A stretch of DNA of 64,000 nt, from NCBI GenBank assembly GCA_017304475.1, contig JAFKKV010000033.1, positions 56,015-120,014 on the forward strand, in the 5' to 3' direction. The position numbers and the translations under genes are program-made. Positions within the stretch are counted from its first letter, which is position 1; each line of letters begins with the position of its first letter. The notes beneath the pieces were generated by a model that made no database searches, was not told the origin of the DNA, and saw only the letters and a program-made list of their open reading frames with translations. This document shows positions 41,110-49,824 of this stretch, piece after piece. This stretch comes from Hyphomicrobiales bacterium. Its GTDB lineage: Bacteria > Pseudomonadota > Alphaproteobacteria > Rhizobiales > Phreatobacteraceae.

Positions 41110-42146
41110 CCCTGGACACGGCGACCTCTCGGGAATTCTGGGTCTCGTCCGGCCATCACATGACCCGGCGTGTCGCCGGCGGCGGCCTTGGCGTCACCGA
41201 CGAACTGATCCTGGCCTATCTGGCGCGACCCGAACTGGTGCCGCCGGAGGAGGCCTGCGCCGCCGAGCGCGCGCTTCACGCCAGCCTGATGGCGGAGCCG
41301 CGCCGACCCGTCGGCGCCGCCTTGATCCAGGCCATCCAGGACGAGGATGCCCGCGAGAACTGGAGCTTCATGATCGGTTTCCGCGACCGGCTGATCGCGG
41401 CGCCCAGCATCGAGGCCGCCTATCTCGCCATTGTCAGGGGCGGCGCCGGCGCCGTCCCGCCGCTCTTCCTCAACCAGTTGAGCCACCTGATCCTGCGCAA
41501 TGCGCTCGACGGCTGCGAGGACCCCTTCGTGCTGCGCGCCGCCGAATGCCTGTTCCGCACGCAGAAGGCCTCGCTCAAGGACGGCACGCTGCTGCTCGCC
41601 GATGCCGAGCTGATCGAAGGTTTCGAGGCAGAGCGCCGGACGCTGATGCAGTCCTCGCCCCTGACCGCCATGTTCGGCGCCGACGCCATGGCCGGCCTCG
41701 ACGTCATGACCGAGGCCAATTCGGGCGACTACTGGTCCTGTTCCGACGCCTTTTCCATGGTGATGAATCTCGGTGGCGACCCGCGCGTTCGCGACGCGCT
41801 GGCGCGTGTCATCGAATGCTGGGTCGGTCATCTCCTCGGCGTCGCCGTCAGGGTCGAGCCGGCCGAGCGCATCGAGGATGCCGACTGGCGCTGGTTCGTC
41901 GGGCTCGACGCCGAGGCGACCGGCATCGGTAACCGCATGTGGCGGGGCGAACCGGTCGATCCGGCGACCCAGTCGCGGATCTGCGGCCTGTTCAGGCTGG
42001 ATTTCGCCACTTCCGATCGGGTCGACCCTCGTTTGGCCGGAAAACCGGTCTATCTGATCATGGCGCTCACCGAGGACATGGTGCTCCGGCTCAAGCCGCA
42101 GAACCTCGTCGTCGGCCTGCCGCTGACGGAAGCGCGGCCGACATGA
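41106..42146 (+). CDS. DUF6352-family protein
   Basis: A 346-residue cytoplasmic protein, assigned from memory to DUF6352. Recognisable segments are REFWVSSGHHMTRRVAGGGLGVTDELILAYLARPEL near the start, LFLNQLSHLILRNALDGCEDPFVLRAAECLFRTQKASLKDG in the middle, and EANSGDYWSCSDAFSMVMNLGGDPRVRDAL, an unusually conserved-looking patch with Cys and Asp. No known enzyme motif. ATGA overlap with DUF6505 makes it the third member of a coupled set next to formate dehydrogenase. Confidence 0.75.
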   Translation: MTLDTATSREFWVSSGHHMTRRVAGGGLGVTDELILAYLARPELVPPEEACAAERALHASLMAEPRRPVGAALIQAIQDEDARENWSFMIGFRDRLIAAPSIEAAYLAIVRGGAGAVPPLFLNQLSHLILRNALDGCEDPFVLRAAECLFRTQKASLKDGTLLLADAELIEGFEAERRTLMQSSPLTAMFGADAMAGLDVMTEANSGDYWSCSDAFSMVMNLGGDPRVRDALARVIECWVGHLLGVAVRVEPAERIEDADWRWFVGLDAEATGIGNRMWRGEPVDPATQSRICGLFRLDFATSDRVDPRLAGKPVYLIMALTEDMVLRLKPQNLVVGLPLTEARPT

Positions 42147-42198
42147 GGGGGCCGCAAGGAGGGCGATATTGGGCGGAACGCCAGCCGGGATGTCTCAA

Positions 42199-42374
42199 CG
42201 TCATCCCCGGCGAGCGAAGCGAGGGAAGGGGATCCAGGAGTCGACAGGCCGTGTTTTCAGCGCATGGAATCTCGCCGCGGGGTCATCTCGCGCCGCTGAT
42301 TTCGCAGCGTCGCGGGCACTGCCCTGCAACCCCTGGATCCCCTTCCCCTCGCTTCGCTCGGCCGGGGATGACGT
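42199..42374. repeat. Family R2 composite inverted pair
   Basis: The left arm opens CGTCATCCCCGGCGAGCG and continues AAGCGAGGGAAGGGGATCCAGG. The right arm at about 42330-42374 is its inverse, ending GGGGATGACGT. The 318-base gap 42147-42464 holds this element and the DUF3305 ribosome site; nothing else is recognised. It separates the ligase-like operon from the DUF3305-FDH operon. Confidence 0.88.
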
Positions 42375-42464
42375 AGAGCTATCCCGGCCGCCGACGGGTC
42401 CATTATTCGCCTCATGACGTCGCCGGCCCACGCTGGCTTCACAAACCCCTCCCGGAGACAGACC

Positions 42465-42995
42465 ATGCCGGTTCACCACATCGCGGTCGGCGTCGTCGTC
42501 GAGAAGCGCAAGCTCAACAATCCCTGGCTGGATCACGAATGGGCACCCGCTGCGATCCTGCCCGGCGTTCCCGCGGTCGAGCCCTGGACGTTGATCGGGC
42601 GCGAGGGGGAAACCGAAAGCTGGTATGCTGGCGCCTCGGAACTCATCTTCCATTCCGGCGAGACCGCCCATTACCGCGACAATCTGGTGTCGGGCCGTCC
42701 ATCGATCTGGGTAGCGCTGCGCGAGGATGCCGAGGGCCGCTGGCAGGTCGCCGCGGTCACCGCCGATCCCTATGAGGGAGAAGCCTTTGTCGACAATGTC
42801 ACCGACCGGGTCGAGGCGGTTCCCATGCCGCACGAGGTGATGGTCGAGCTCTCGGCCTTCTTCCAAACCCACCATGTCGAGGAGACCTTCTTCAAGCGCA
42901 AGCGCGACCGGCAGGATCCCGACAGCATGGGCAGCCGCGGGCTCGCCCAGCCGGCCCGGTTCCGGCGTGAGCCCGGGCCTGGAGAGAGCCAATGA
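42465..42995 (+). CDS. DUF3305-family protein
   Basis: A 176-residue cytoplasmic protein, assigned from memory to DUF3305, found almost only beside FDH genes. It opens MPVHHIAVGVVVEKRKLNNPWLDHEWAPAAILPG. The core includes LIFHSGETAHYRDNLVSGRPSIWVAL and EVMVELSAFFQTHHVEETFFKRKRDR, ending with a basic tail. The start at 42465 follows GGAGACAG. It overlaps DUF3306 by ATGA. Function is unknown; assembly of FDH is the usual guess. Confidence 0.83.
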   Translation: MPVHHIAVGVVVEKRKLNNPWLDHEWAPAAILPGVPAVEPWTLIGREGETESWYAGASELIFHSGETAHYRDNLVSGRPSIWVALREDAEGRWQVAAVTADPYEGEAFVDNVTDRVEAVPMPHEVMVELSAFFQTHHVEETFFKRKRDRQDPDSMGSRGLAQPARFRREPGPGESQ

Positions 42996-43723
42996 GCCGG
43001 CAGGGCGGCGACGACGAGGGCTTCCTCATCCGCTGGTCGCGGCTGAAGCGCGAGCCGGCGCCGGCGGCCGATCCGGCAACACCCGACGTTTCCGCGGCCA
43101 CCGCCGGGACAGCGGCGGACGTGCCCGCGAACGCGCTCGACGACCTCATCGCGGCATTGCCCGATATCGAGAAGCTGGTGCCGGGCCAGGACATTTCGGC
43201 CTTCATGCGCACCGGTGTGCCGCTGGCGCTGCGCAATCAGGCCTTGCGCCGGATGTGGACGATCGATCCGGCGATCCGCGATTTCGTCAGCGAGGCCCTG
43301 GACTATGCCTATGACTACAATGTCCCGGGAGGCGCGCCGGGCTTTGCCGCGATGACCGCGAATGCCGATCAGGTGCAGGCGGTGCTCGACGGTTTCGACC
43401 GGGCCTTGTCCGCCCTGACAAGCGAATCCGAGGCCAAATCAGGCGCTACGCCCATAGCTCAAGACAATATGTCGCAGGCTGCGCCGGCGGAGGCGCCTTC
43501 CCTGGCAGGTCATGCTGCGCTGCAGGAAAAGCGGCCGCCAGCCGAGCCGGCTTCGCCGCGCGCGGATGTCACAGCGTCGGTCGTGCCACACGAACCCGCC
43601 GAAAGCCTCGCAAATTCGGGCGCCGCGGCGATCGCGCGCGATGTTGCGATGCAAGAAAATCGCCGTGAATCGAAAGACTTGGAGCCTGTCCGGCGGCGTC
43701 ATGGCGGCGCTTTGCCGGACTGA
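42992..43723 (+). CDS. DUF3306-family protein
   Basis: A 243-residue protein, assigned from memory to DUF3306. Its conserved N-terminal part has GFLIRWSRLKREP and ALDDLIAALPDIEKLVPGQDISAFMRTGVPLALRNQALRRMWTIDPAIRDF, then YAYDYNVPGGAPGF near 110-123. Residues after about 145 are low complexity. The arrangement with DUF3305 upstream of FDH is typical of alphaproteobacterial FDH loci. Exact role unknown. Confidence 0.83.
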   Translation: MSRQGGDDEGFLIRWSRLKREPAPAADPATPDVSAATAGTAADVPANALDDLIAALPDIEKLVPGQDISAFMRTGVPLALRNQALRRMWTIDPAIRDFVSEALDYAYDYNVPGGAPGFAAMTANADQVQAVLDGFDRALSALTSESEAKSGATPIAQDNMSQAAPAEAPSLAGHAALQEKRPPAEPASPRADVTASVVPHEPAESLANSGAAAIARDVAMQENRRESKDLEPVRRRHGGALPD

Positions 43724-43753
43724 GCTGCGACGGTCCATCCGTTGCATTGGCTC

Positions 43754-43768
43754 ATAGCTTGTAGCTAT
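43754..43768. promoter_or_regulatory. Inverted repeat upstream of the HTH-TorD/FDH operon
   Basis: ATAGC-TTGTA-GCTAT, with perfect 5-base arms, lies 88-102 bases upstream of the HTH-TorD start in the gap after DUF3306. The gene it precedes encodes its own helix-turn-helix, so it is a candidate autoregulatory operator. Short arms keep confidence moderate. Confidence 0.45.
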
Positions 43769-43855
43769 TCTAGGGTGACTATCGCGTATGGCTTCGATCA
43801 CCCGCACGGCTTCGCTCCGGTGGTCGGGCCGACAATCGGAAAGACGATCGCGAGA

Positions 43856-44683
43856 ATGCGTGACGGTGGCTTGGAAGCGGCGATCAAGGCGGTTGGCGGG
43901 GTTGGAGCCCTGGCCAGGGGCCTGGGCATTTCGCAACCGTCCGTGTCGAACTGGCAGCGCATTCCGCCGGAGCGTGTGATCGCCGTGGAGGCGCTGAGCG
44001 GGGTCGGCCGGCAGTTGCTCCGGCCCGATCTCTATCCCGAGAAGCGTCCGAGCCTGGCGGTGGCGATGGAAGAGGCGCGCGCCGCGGCGGAAGCCCGGGC
44101 GACCCCGGAGATCGACGAGATGGATCGGCTCCGGGCCGCCGAATATGGCTTGCTCGCCTTGCTGCTGTTCAAGGTTCCCACCGCCGAGGTGCTGGCCAAG
44201 GTCGCCGACCTCAAGGGCGACGCCTCGCCGCTCGGCATGGCCCATCTGGCGCTGGCGGACGCCGCCCGCGGCACCACGGTCGCGGCGGTCAACCGCGAGT
44301 TCTTCGACCTGTTCATCGGGGTCGGCCGTGGTGAGCTGCTGCCCTATGGCTCCTATTATCTCACCGGTTTCCTGCACGAGCGGCCGCTGGCCGAGGTGAG
44401 GGCGGCTTTCGTCGCGCTGGGCGTGGTGCGCGGCGACAGCTCCAAGGAGCCGGAAGATCATATCGCGCTGCTCTGCGACGTCATGGCGGGCCTGGCGCTC
44501 GGCCGGTTCGGCGACGGCTATGACGGCGAGAAGGCATTCTTCGAAACCCATGTGAAGCCGTGGGCGCAGCGTTTTTTCGCCGATCTCGAGATGGTGCAGG
44601 GCAAGCCGTTCTACCGGGCCGTCGGCGCGGTCGGCCGGCAGTTCATGGATATCGAGACGGAGGCTTTTGCCTTCGCGGCCTGA
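43856..44683 (+). CDS. HTH (YdaS/Cro-like) fused to TorD-family FDH chaperone
   Basis: A 275-residue protein with two parts. Residues 5-50 form a Cro/YdaS-like helix-turn-helix (LEAAIKAVGGVGALARGLGISQPSVSNWQR IPPERVIAVEAL). Residues 88-275 form a TorD/DmsD-type chaperone, with the family motif EPEDHIALLCDVM near 200 and LPYGSYYLTGFL. TorD proteins bind the Tat signal or apo form of molybdoenzymes; here the client is the FDH alpha subunit. The HTH implies that it also binds DNA. An upstream TTG at 43742 would add 38 residues of poor quality; the ATG at 43856 is preferred. Confidence 0.85.
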   Translation: MRDGGLEAAIKAVGGVGALARGLGISQPSVSNWQRIPPERVIAVEALSGVGRQLLRPDLYPEKRPSLAVAMEEARAAAEARATPEIDEMDRLRAAEYGLLALLLFKVPTAEVLAKVADLKGDASPLGMAHLALADAARGTTVAAVNREFFDLFIGVGRGELLPYGSYYLTGFLHERPLAEVRAAFVALGVVRGDSSKEPEDHIALLCDVMAGLALGRFGDGYDGEKAFFETHVKPWAQRFFADLEMVQGKPFYRAVGAVGRQFMDIETEAFAFAA

Positions 44684-44717
44684 CGAGGCCGGATCGAATG
44701 GGGATGGAGGACGGGAC

Positions 44718-44972
44718 ATGTCGGGTCAAGGCAAAGACAAGAACGACCGCGCTGGCGAGAACGCCGTCACCGGACCGACCGCGGGGCGGCGCGACTTCCT
44801 GAAGGCCATGACCGGCGCCTCCGCACTCGCCGCGACCGCGGTGGTGGCGAGCGAGCAGGCCGTGGCCCAGGCGCCGGCCTCGGGCCGCGAGAGCCGCGAT
44901 GAGCGCCGCAAGGCGCGCTACCAGCCGAATTCCGCCGACGTGCAGAACTTCTATCGCACCAATCGCTACTGA
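44718..44972 (+). CDS. Small twin-arginine signal protein of formate dehydrogenase locus
   Basis: An 84-residue protein with Tat motif GRRDFLKAMTG near residues 23-33, a hydrophobic stretch ATAVVASEQAVA, and a short polar mature tail (KARYQPNSADVQNFYRTNRY). This is the small FDH-region Tat protein family (TIGR02811, from memory). It may escort the FDH enzyme through the Tat pathway or act as an assembly factor. It lies between the chaperone and fdhA, with a GGAGG ribosome site. Confidence 0.88.
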   Translation: MSGQGKDKNDRAGENAVTGPTAGRRDFLKAMTGASALAATAVVASEQAVAQAPASGRESRDERRKARYQPNSADVQNFYRTNRY

Positions 44973-44982
44973 GGGGCGCGCC

Positions 44983-47937
44983 ATGCTGACCAGACGCAAA
45001 AGTGCCGATGCGAGCCGCTCCCGCCTGGCCGGCCTTGCCGCCGGCCTGACCTCCGGCGTCATGGACCGCCGCACCTTTCTCGCCCGCTCCGGCATCGCGG
45101 TCGCCGGTGCCGCCGCCGTCGGTTCGCTCACGCTCGGCGCCGTCCGCAAGGCCGAGGCGGCGGGCGGGGCTCCGCAACCCGGCGTGCCGATCACCGTGCG
45201 CAAGAACATCTGCACCCATTGCTCGGTCGGCTGCACCGTGCGTGCCGAAGTGCAGAACGGCGTGTGGACCGGCCAGGAGCCGGCCTGGGAAAGCCCGATC
45301 AACCGCGGCACCCACTGCGCCAAGGGCGCCTCGGTGCGCGAGATCGTCCATGGCGACCGGCGCATCAAATATCCGCTGAAGCTGGTCGACGGCGTCTGGC
45401 AGAAGATCGGCTGGGAGCAGGCGCTGAACGAGATCGGCGACAAGATGAACGAGATCCGCGCCCGCTCCGGCGCCGATTCCGTCTATCTGCTCGGCTCGGC
45501 CAAATATACCAACGAGGCCGCCTATCTGTTCCGCAAGTTCGCGGCGTTCTGGGGCACCAACAACGTCGACCACCAGGCGCGCATCTGCCACTCGACCACG
45601 GTCGCCGGCGTCGCCAACACCTGGGGCTACGGCGCCCAGACCAATTCCTACAACGACATCCGCAACGCCAAGACCATGGTCATCATGGGCGGCAATCCCG
45701 CCGAAGCCCATCCGGTGGCGATGCAGCACCTGCTCTCCGGCAAGGAGATCAACCGCGCCAACATGGTGGTCATCGATCCGCGCATGACCCGCACGGCGGC
45801 GCACGCCACCGAATATGTCCGGATCCGCTCGGGCACCGATATCGCGGTGCTCTGGGGCATGCTCTGGCACATCTTCCAGAATGGCTGGGAGGACAAGGAG
45901 TTCATCCAGAACCGCGTCTACGGCATGGACGAGATCCGCAAGGAGGTCGCCAAGTGGACGCCCGATGAGGTCGAGCGGGTCAGCGGCGCGCCGGGCGAGC
46001 AGTTGAAGCGTGTCGCCGAGATGTTCGCCAAGGCCAAGCCCGCGACCCTGATCTGGGCCATGGGCCAGACCCAGCACACGGTCGGCACCGCCAATGTCCG
46101 CGCCAGCTGCATCCTGCTGCTGGCCACCGGCAATGTCGGCGGCTTCGGCTCCGGCGCCAATATTTTCCGCGGCCATACCAATGTGCAGGGCGCCACCGAT
46201 CTCGGTCTCGATGTCGGCAACCTGCCGCTCTATTACGGCCTGGTCGAAGGCGGCTGGCGCCACTGGGCGCGCGTCTGGGACGTGCCTTACGATTATTTCG
46301 TCGGCCGTTTCGACGAGGTTCCGGCCAAGGGCGGCCGCGCCGCGCGCACGGCCAAGCAGAACATGGAGACCTCGGGCCTGCCATCGACCCGCTGGTTCGA
46401 CGCGACCAACCTGCCGGCCGAGCAGGTCGACCAGAAGGACAACCTGAAGGCCATGGTGGTGATGGGCCATGGCGGCAACACCATCCCGCGCATTCCCGGC
46501 GCCGTCGAAGGCCTGGAAAAGCTCGAGCTGCTCGTCATAGGCGATCCGCATCCGACCAATTTCGTATCGCTCGGCGGCCGCAAGAACGGCAGTTACGTCC
46601 TGCCGATCTGCACCAGCTTCGAATGCGACGGGTCGCGCACCGCCTCGAACCGTTCGCTGCAATGGGGCGAGAAGATCGTCGAGCCGATCTTCGAATCCGC
46701 CAATGACTACTGGGTCATCTACAAGCTCGCCCAGAAGCTCGGTTTCGCCACCGAGATGTTCAAGAACATCGCCATGGTCAAAGGCAAGTTCGGCGACGAG
46801 CCGGAAGCGGCCTCGATCCTGCGCGAGATCAATCGCGGCGGCTGGTCCACCGGTTATACCGGCCAGTCGCCGGAACGCCTGAAGGCCCACATGGCCAATC
46901 AGGACAAGTTCGACATCGTCACCTTGCGCGCGCCCAAGGAGCTCGCCGATATCGGCGGCGACTATTACGGCCTGCCTTGGCCATGCTGGGGCAAGCCGGA
47001 GGTGCGCCACCCCGGCACCCACACGCTCTACAACACCAATCTCGCCGTCAAGGACGGCGGCGGCTGCTTCCGGCCGCGCTTCGGCCTGGAGCGCAATGGC
47101 GAAACCCTGCTCGCGCAGAATTCCTGGCCCAAGGATTCACCGATCCAGGACGGCTATCCGGAATTCACCTATGCCATCTTCCAGCGGCTCGGCTGGGATG
47201 CGGACCTGACGCCGGCCGAGAAGGCCGGCATCGAGACCCAGGGCGGCGCGGCCGCCGGCACGGTCAGCTGGGCCAACGACCTGACCGGCGGCATCCAGCG
47301 CGTTTGCCTGGAGAAGGGCGTCTCGCCCTTCGGCAACGGCAAGGCCCGGGCGATCGCCTGGAACCTGCCCGATCCCGTGCCGGTCCACCGCGAGCCGATC
47401 TATACGCCGCGTCCCGAACTGGTCGCGAAATATCCGGCGCGGCCCGACGAACGCTCGCTGCGCATGCCGAGCCTCAGCACGACCTATCAGAAGGGCGCGG
47501 TCGACAAGGGCATCGCCCGGTCGTTCCCGATCATCCTCACCTCCGGCCGCCTGGTCGAATATGAGGGCGGCGGCGAGGAGACGCGGTCCAACAAGTGGCT
47601 CGCCGAGTTGCAGCAGGACATGTTCATCGAGGTCAATCCGCGCGAAGCCGCCGCCCGCGGCTTCCAGGACGGGCAATGGGTCTGGGTCAGCGGTCCGGAA
47701 GGCGGCCGGGTCCGGGTCAAGGCGCTGGTCACCGAGCGAGTCGGCCCAGGCGTCGCCTGGATGCCGTTCCATTTCGGCGGCTGGTACCAGGGCGCCGACC
47801 AGCGCGGCAACTATCCGGCCGGCACCGATCCGATCGTGCTGGGCGAGAGCGTCAACACGGTGACCACCTACGGTTATGACCCGGTGACGGGCATGCACGA
47901 AGGCAAGGCCACCCTGTGTCAGATCGCGGCGGCGTGA
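44983..47937 (+). CDS. fdhA: Formate dehydrogenase alpha subunit (molybdopterin, periplasmic)
   Basis: The 984-residue catalytic subunit that oxidises formate to CO2. It has Tat signal DRRTFLARSG at 28-37, a 4Fe-4S site with Cys77, Cys80, Cys84 and Cys112, and a cofactor-binding core. The active-site ligand is Cys202 followed by His203 (ARICHSTTV), so it uses cysteine and not selenocysteine. The C-terminal domain from about 840 has ILTSGRLVEYEGGGEETRSNKWLAEL. It is coupled to the beta and gamma genes downstream. The start at 44983 is the ATG that gives the Tat signal. Confidence 0.95.
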   Translation: MLTRRKSADASRSRLAGLAAGLTSGVMDRRTFLARSGIAVAGAAAVGSLTLGAVRKAEAAGGAPQPGVPITVRKNICTHCSVGCTVRAEVQNGVWTGQEPAWESPINRGTHCAKGASVREIVHGDRRIKYPLKLVDGVWQKIGWEQALNEIGDKMNEIRARSGADSVYLLGSAKYTNEAAYLFRKFAAFWGTNNVDHQARICHSTTVAGVANTWGYGAQTNSYNDIRNAKTMVIMGGNPAEAHPVAMQHLLSGKEINRANMVVIDPRMTRTAAHATEYVRIRSGTDIAVLWGMLWHIFQNGWEDKEFIQNRVYGMDEIRKEVAKWTPDEVERVSGAPGEQLKRVAEMFAKAKPATLIWAMGQTQHTVGTANVRASCILLLATGNVGGFGSGANIFRGHTNVQGATDLGLDVGNLPLYYGLVEGGWRHWARVWDVPYDYFVGRFDEVPAKGGRAARTAKQNMETSGLPSTRWFDATNLPAEQVDQKDNLKAMVVMGHGGNTIPRIPGAVEGLEKLELLVIGDPHPTNFVSLGGRKNGSYVLPICTSFECDGSRTASNRSLQWGEKIVEPIFESANDYWVIYKLAQKLGFATEMFKNIAMVKGKFGDEPEAASILREINRGGWSTGYTGQSPERLKAHMANQDKFDIVTLRAPKELADIGGDYYGLPWPCWGKPEVRHPGTHTLYNTNLAVKDGGGCFRPRFGLERNGETLLAQNSWPKDSPIQDGYPEFTYAIFQRLGWDADLTPAEKAGIETQGGAAAGTVSWANDLTGGIQRVCLEKGVSPFGNGKARAIAWNLPDPVPVHREPIYTPRPELVAKYPARPDERSLRMPSLSTTYQKGAVDKGIARSFPIILTSGRLVEYEGGGEETRSNKWLAELQQDMFIEVNPREAAARGFQDGQWVWVSGPEGGRVRVKALVTERVGPGVAWMPFHFGGWYQGADQRGNYPAGTDPIVLGESVNTVTTYGYDPVTGMHEGKATLCQIAAA

Positions 47938-47953
47938 GAGGGAGGACCGAACC

Positions 47954-48550
47954 ATGGCCCGTATGAAATTCCTCTGCGACGCCGACCGCTGCATCGAGTG
48001 CAACGCCTGCGTCACCGCCTGCAAGAACGAGCACGACGTGCCCTGGGGCATCAATCGGCGGCGCGTCGTCACCATCAATGACGGCCGGCCGGGCGAGCGC
48101 TCGATCTCGATGGCCTGCATGCACTGCACCGACGCGCCCTGCGCGGCGGTCTGCCCGGTCGACTGCTTCTACACCACGGCCGATGCCGTCGTGCTGCACT
48201 CCAAGGAGCTGTGCATCGGCTGCGGTTATTGCTTCTACGCCTGTCCGTTCGGCGCGCCGCAATATCCGCGCGTCGGCAATTTCGGCTCGCGCGGCAAGAT
48301 GGACAAATGCACCTATTGCTCGGGCGGTCCGCTGGCCGACAATTCGACGGCCGAATATGCCCAATATGGCGCGAACCGCCTGGCCGAGGGCAAATTGCCG
48401 ATCTGCGCCGAGATGTGCTCGACCAAGGCGCTGCTCGCCGGCGACAGCGACATGATCACCACCATCTACAAGGAACGGGTGCTCAAGCGCGGCTACGGCT
48501 CGGGGGCCTGGGGCTGGCAGACCGCCTATAAGGAAACCATCACGATCTGA
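47954..48550 (+). CDS. fdhB: Formate dehydrogenase beta subunit, four-cluster ferredoxin
   Basis: A 198-residue electron-transfer subunit. Cysteine groups visible are CIECNACVTACKNE, CMHCTDAPCAAVCPVDC, CIGCGYCFYACPFG, and CTYC followed by CAEMCSTKALLAGD, which are the 16 or so cysteines for four Fe-S clusters. No C-terminal membrane helix is present, unlike E. coli FdnH, so contact with the membrane must be through the gamma subunit. It lies 16 bases after fdhA. Confidence 0.95.
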   Translation: MARMKFLCDADRCIECNACVTACKNEHDVPWGINRRRVVTINDGRPGERSISMACMHCTDAPCAAVCPVDCFYTTADAVVLHSKELCIGCGYCFYACPFGAPQYPRVGNFGSRGKMDKCTYCSGGPLADNSTAEYAQYGANRLAEGKLPICAEMCSTKALLAGDSDMITTIYKERVLKRGYGSGAWGWQTAYKETITI

Positions 48551-48659
48551 TGGCCGTTGGCCGGCGAGGGGACCTCCCGTCGCCGGTTTCGCAAGCAACG
48601 AAATCGGACGCCCTCGCCGGCGTTCACAGCGGACGCCATGTCCGGGAGAGGATCATCCG

Positions 48660-49694
48660 ATGCGCCTCATGCTTCGGTCTCTCGTCGCCGCCTTCCTGGT
48701 GCTGGCCGCGCTGGCCTTGGCCGCGCCCGCCTCGGCCCAGCCGGCGCCGCCGCAGCCCACGGCGGTGAACCCGACGGCCCTGTCGGTGCAGGAGCGCCAG
48801 CTGATGGAGCAATTGCGCGCGGGAACGCCCGGCACCGGCACCACGGTGCATGGCCGCGGCACCATTCCCAACACCGATTCCTATGTCCTGATCCAGCCGC
48901 AGGGCCAGGCCTGGCGGGCCTTCCACCAGGGCGCCATGCACTGGGTCGCCGGCATCGCCATTCTCGGCATGCTGGCCTTGCTGGCGCTGTTCTATCTGAT
49001 CCGCGGCACGATCCGGGTCGAGCACGGCATGTCCGGGCTGAAAATCCTGCGCTTTTCCAGTTTCGAGCGGCTGATCCACTGGATGGTCGCCAGCTGTTTC
49101 ATTCTGCTCGGACTGTCCGGGCTCAACGTCACCGTCGGCAAGTTCCTGCTACTGCCGCTGATCGGCGAGGACGCCTTCGCGCTGACCTCGCAATGGGCCA
49201 AATATGCCCATAACTATCTGGCCTGGCCCTTCATGCTCGGCCTCGCCGTGATGTTCCTGACCTGGGTCGGCCATAACATTCCGAACCGCGTCGACATCGA
49301 ATGGATCAAGCAGGGTGGCGGCATGCTCGCCAATGGCGCGCATCCGCCGGCGCGCAAGTTCAATGCCGGCCAGAAGGGCATCTTCTGGGCGGTCATGGTG
49401 GGTGGCGCCGTGCTCTCGCTCTCGGGCATCTATCTGGTCTTCCCCTATACCGCCGGGGGCGTGCTGGCGCTGCAATTCTGGAACATCGTGCACGGGCTCG
49501 CCGGCGTGCTGCTGATCGCGGTGATCCTGGCCCATATCTATATCGGCACGCTCGGCATGCAGGGCGCCTCCGAGGCCATGACCACCGGCGACGTCGATCT
49601 CAACTGGGCCAAGGAGCATCATTCGCTCTGGGTCCAGGAGGAGGCGGAAAAGGGCAAGCTGCACCCGCATGCCGTCGGCCAGGCCGCCGAATAG
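48660..49694 (+). CDS. fdhC: Formate dehydrogenase gamma subunit, cytochrome b
   Basis: A 344-residue membrane protein with a signal-like N-terminal segment (VAAFLVLAALALAAPASAQ), a periplasmic stretch of about 60 residues, a helix at about 97-117, then four helices of the FDH cytochrome b556 family. Heme-ligand candidates are in FERLIHWMVASCF, KYAHNYLAWPF and FWNIVHGLAGVLLI/ILAHIYIG. It passes electrons from FdhB to quinone. The 110-base gap after fdhB has no other gene. The C-terminus ends in a charged cytoplasmic tail. Confidence 0.93.
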   Translation: MRLMLRSLVAAFLVLAALALAAPASAQPAPPQPTAVNPTALSVQERQLMEQLRAGTPGTGTTVHGRGTIPNTDSYVLIQPQGQAWRAFHQGAMHWVAGIAILGMLALLALFYLIRGTIRVEHGMSGLKILRFSSFERLIHWMVASCFILLGLSGLNVTVGKFLLLPLIGEDAFALTSQWAKYAHNYLAWPFMLGLAVMFLTWVGHNIPNRVDIEWIKQGGGMLANGAHPPARKFNAGQKGIFWAVMVGGAVLSLSGIYLVFPYTAGGVLALQFWNIVHGLAGVLLIAVILAHIYIGTLGMQGASEAMTTGDVDLNWAKEHHSLWVQEEAEKGKLHPHAVGQAAE

Positions 49695-49824
49695 CCCCGA
49701 CCGGGATGGTGGCGGCAACGCCCGGCCCCGGCCGGGCGTGGTCGTTTTTGCCGCTTCGTTTCGCTCGCCCTATATGCATTGCTGACGGGCGGGCCGCACG
49801 ACCGGCCCGAACCAGCGGGGCATC

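Noticed and set aside
43856..44005. YdaS-like HTH taken as a phage antitoxin
   Set aside because: It is fused in frame to a full TorD chaperone within an FDH operon, with no toxin or phage genes around.
45583..45592. Possible selenocysteine in formate dehydrogenase
   Set aside because: The catalytic position is an ordinary cysteine codon (TGC) in ARICHS; there is no in-frame TGA.
44767..47022. Long open frame antisense to the formate dehydrogenase alpha gene
   Set aside because: A product of high GC with strong codon bias; the plus-strand frame has full FDH motifs, and the antisense translation has no recognisable domain.
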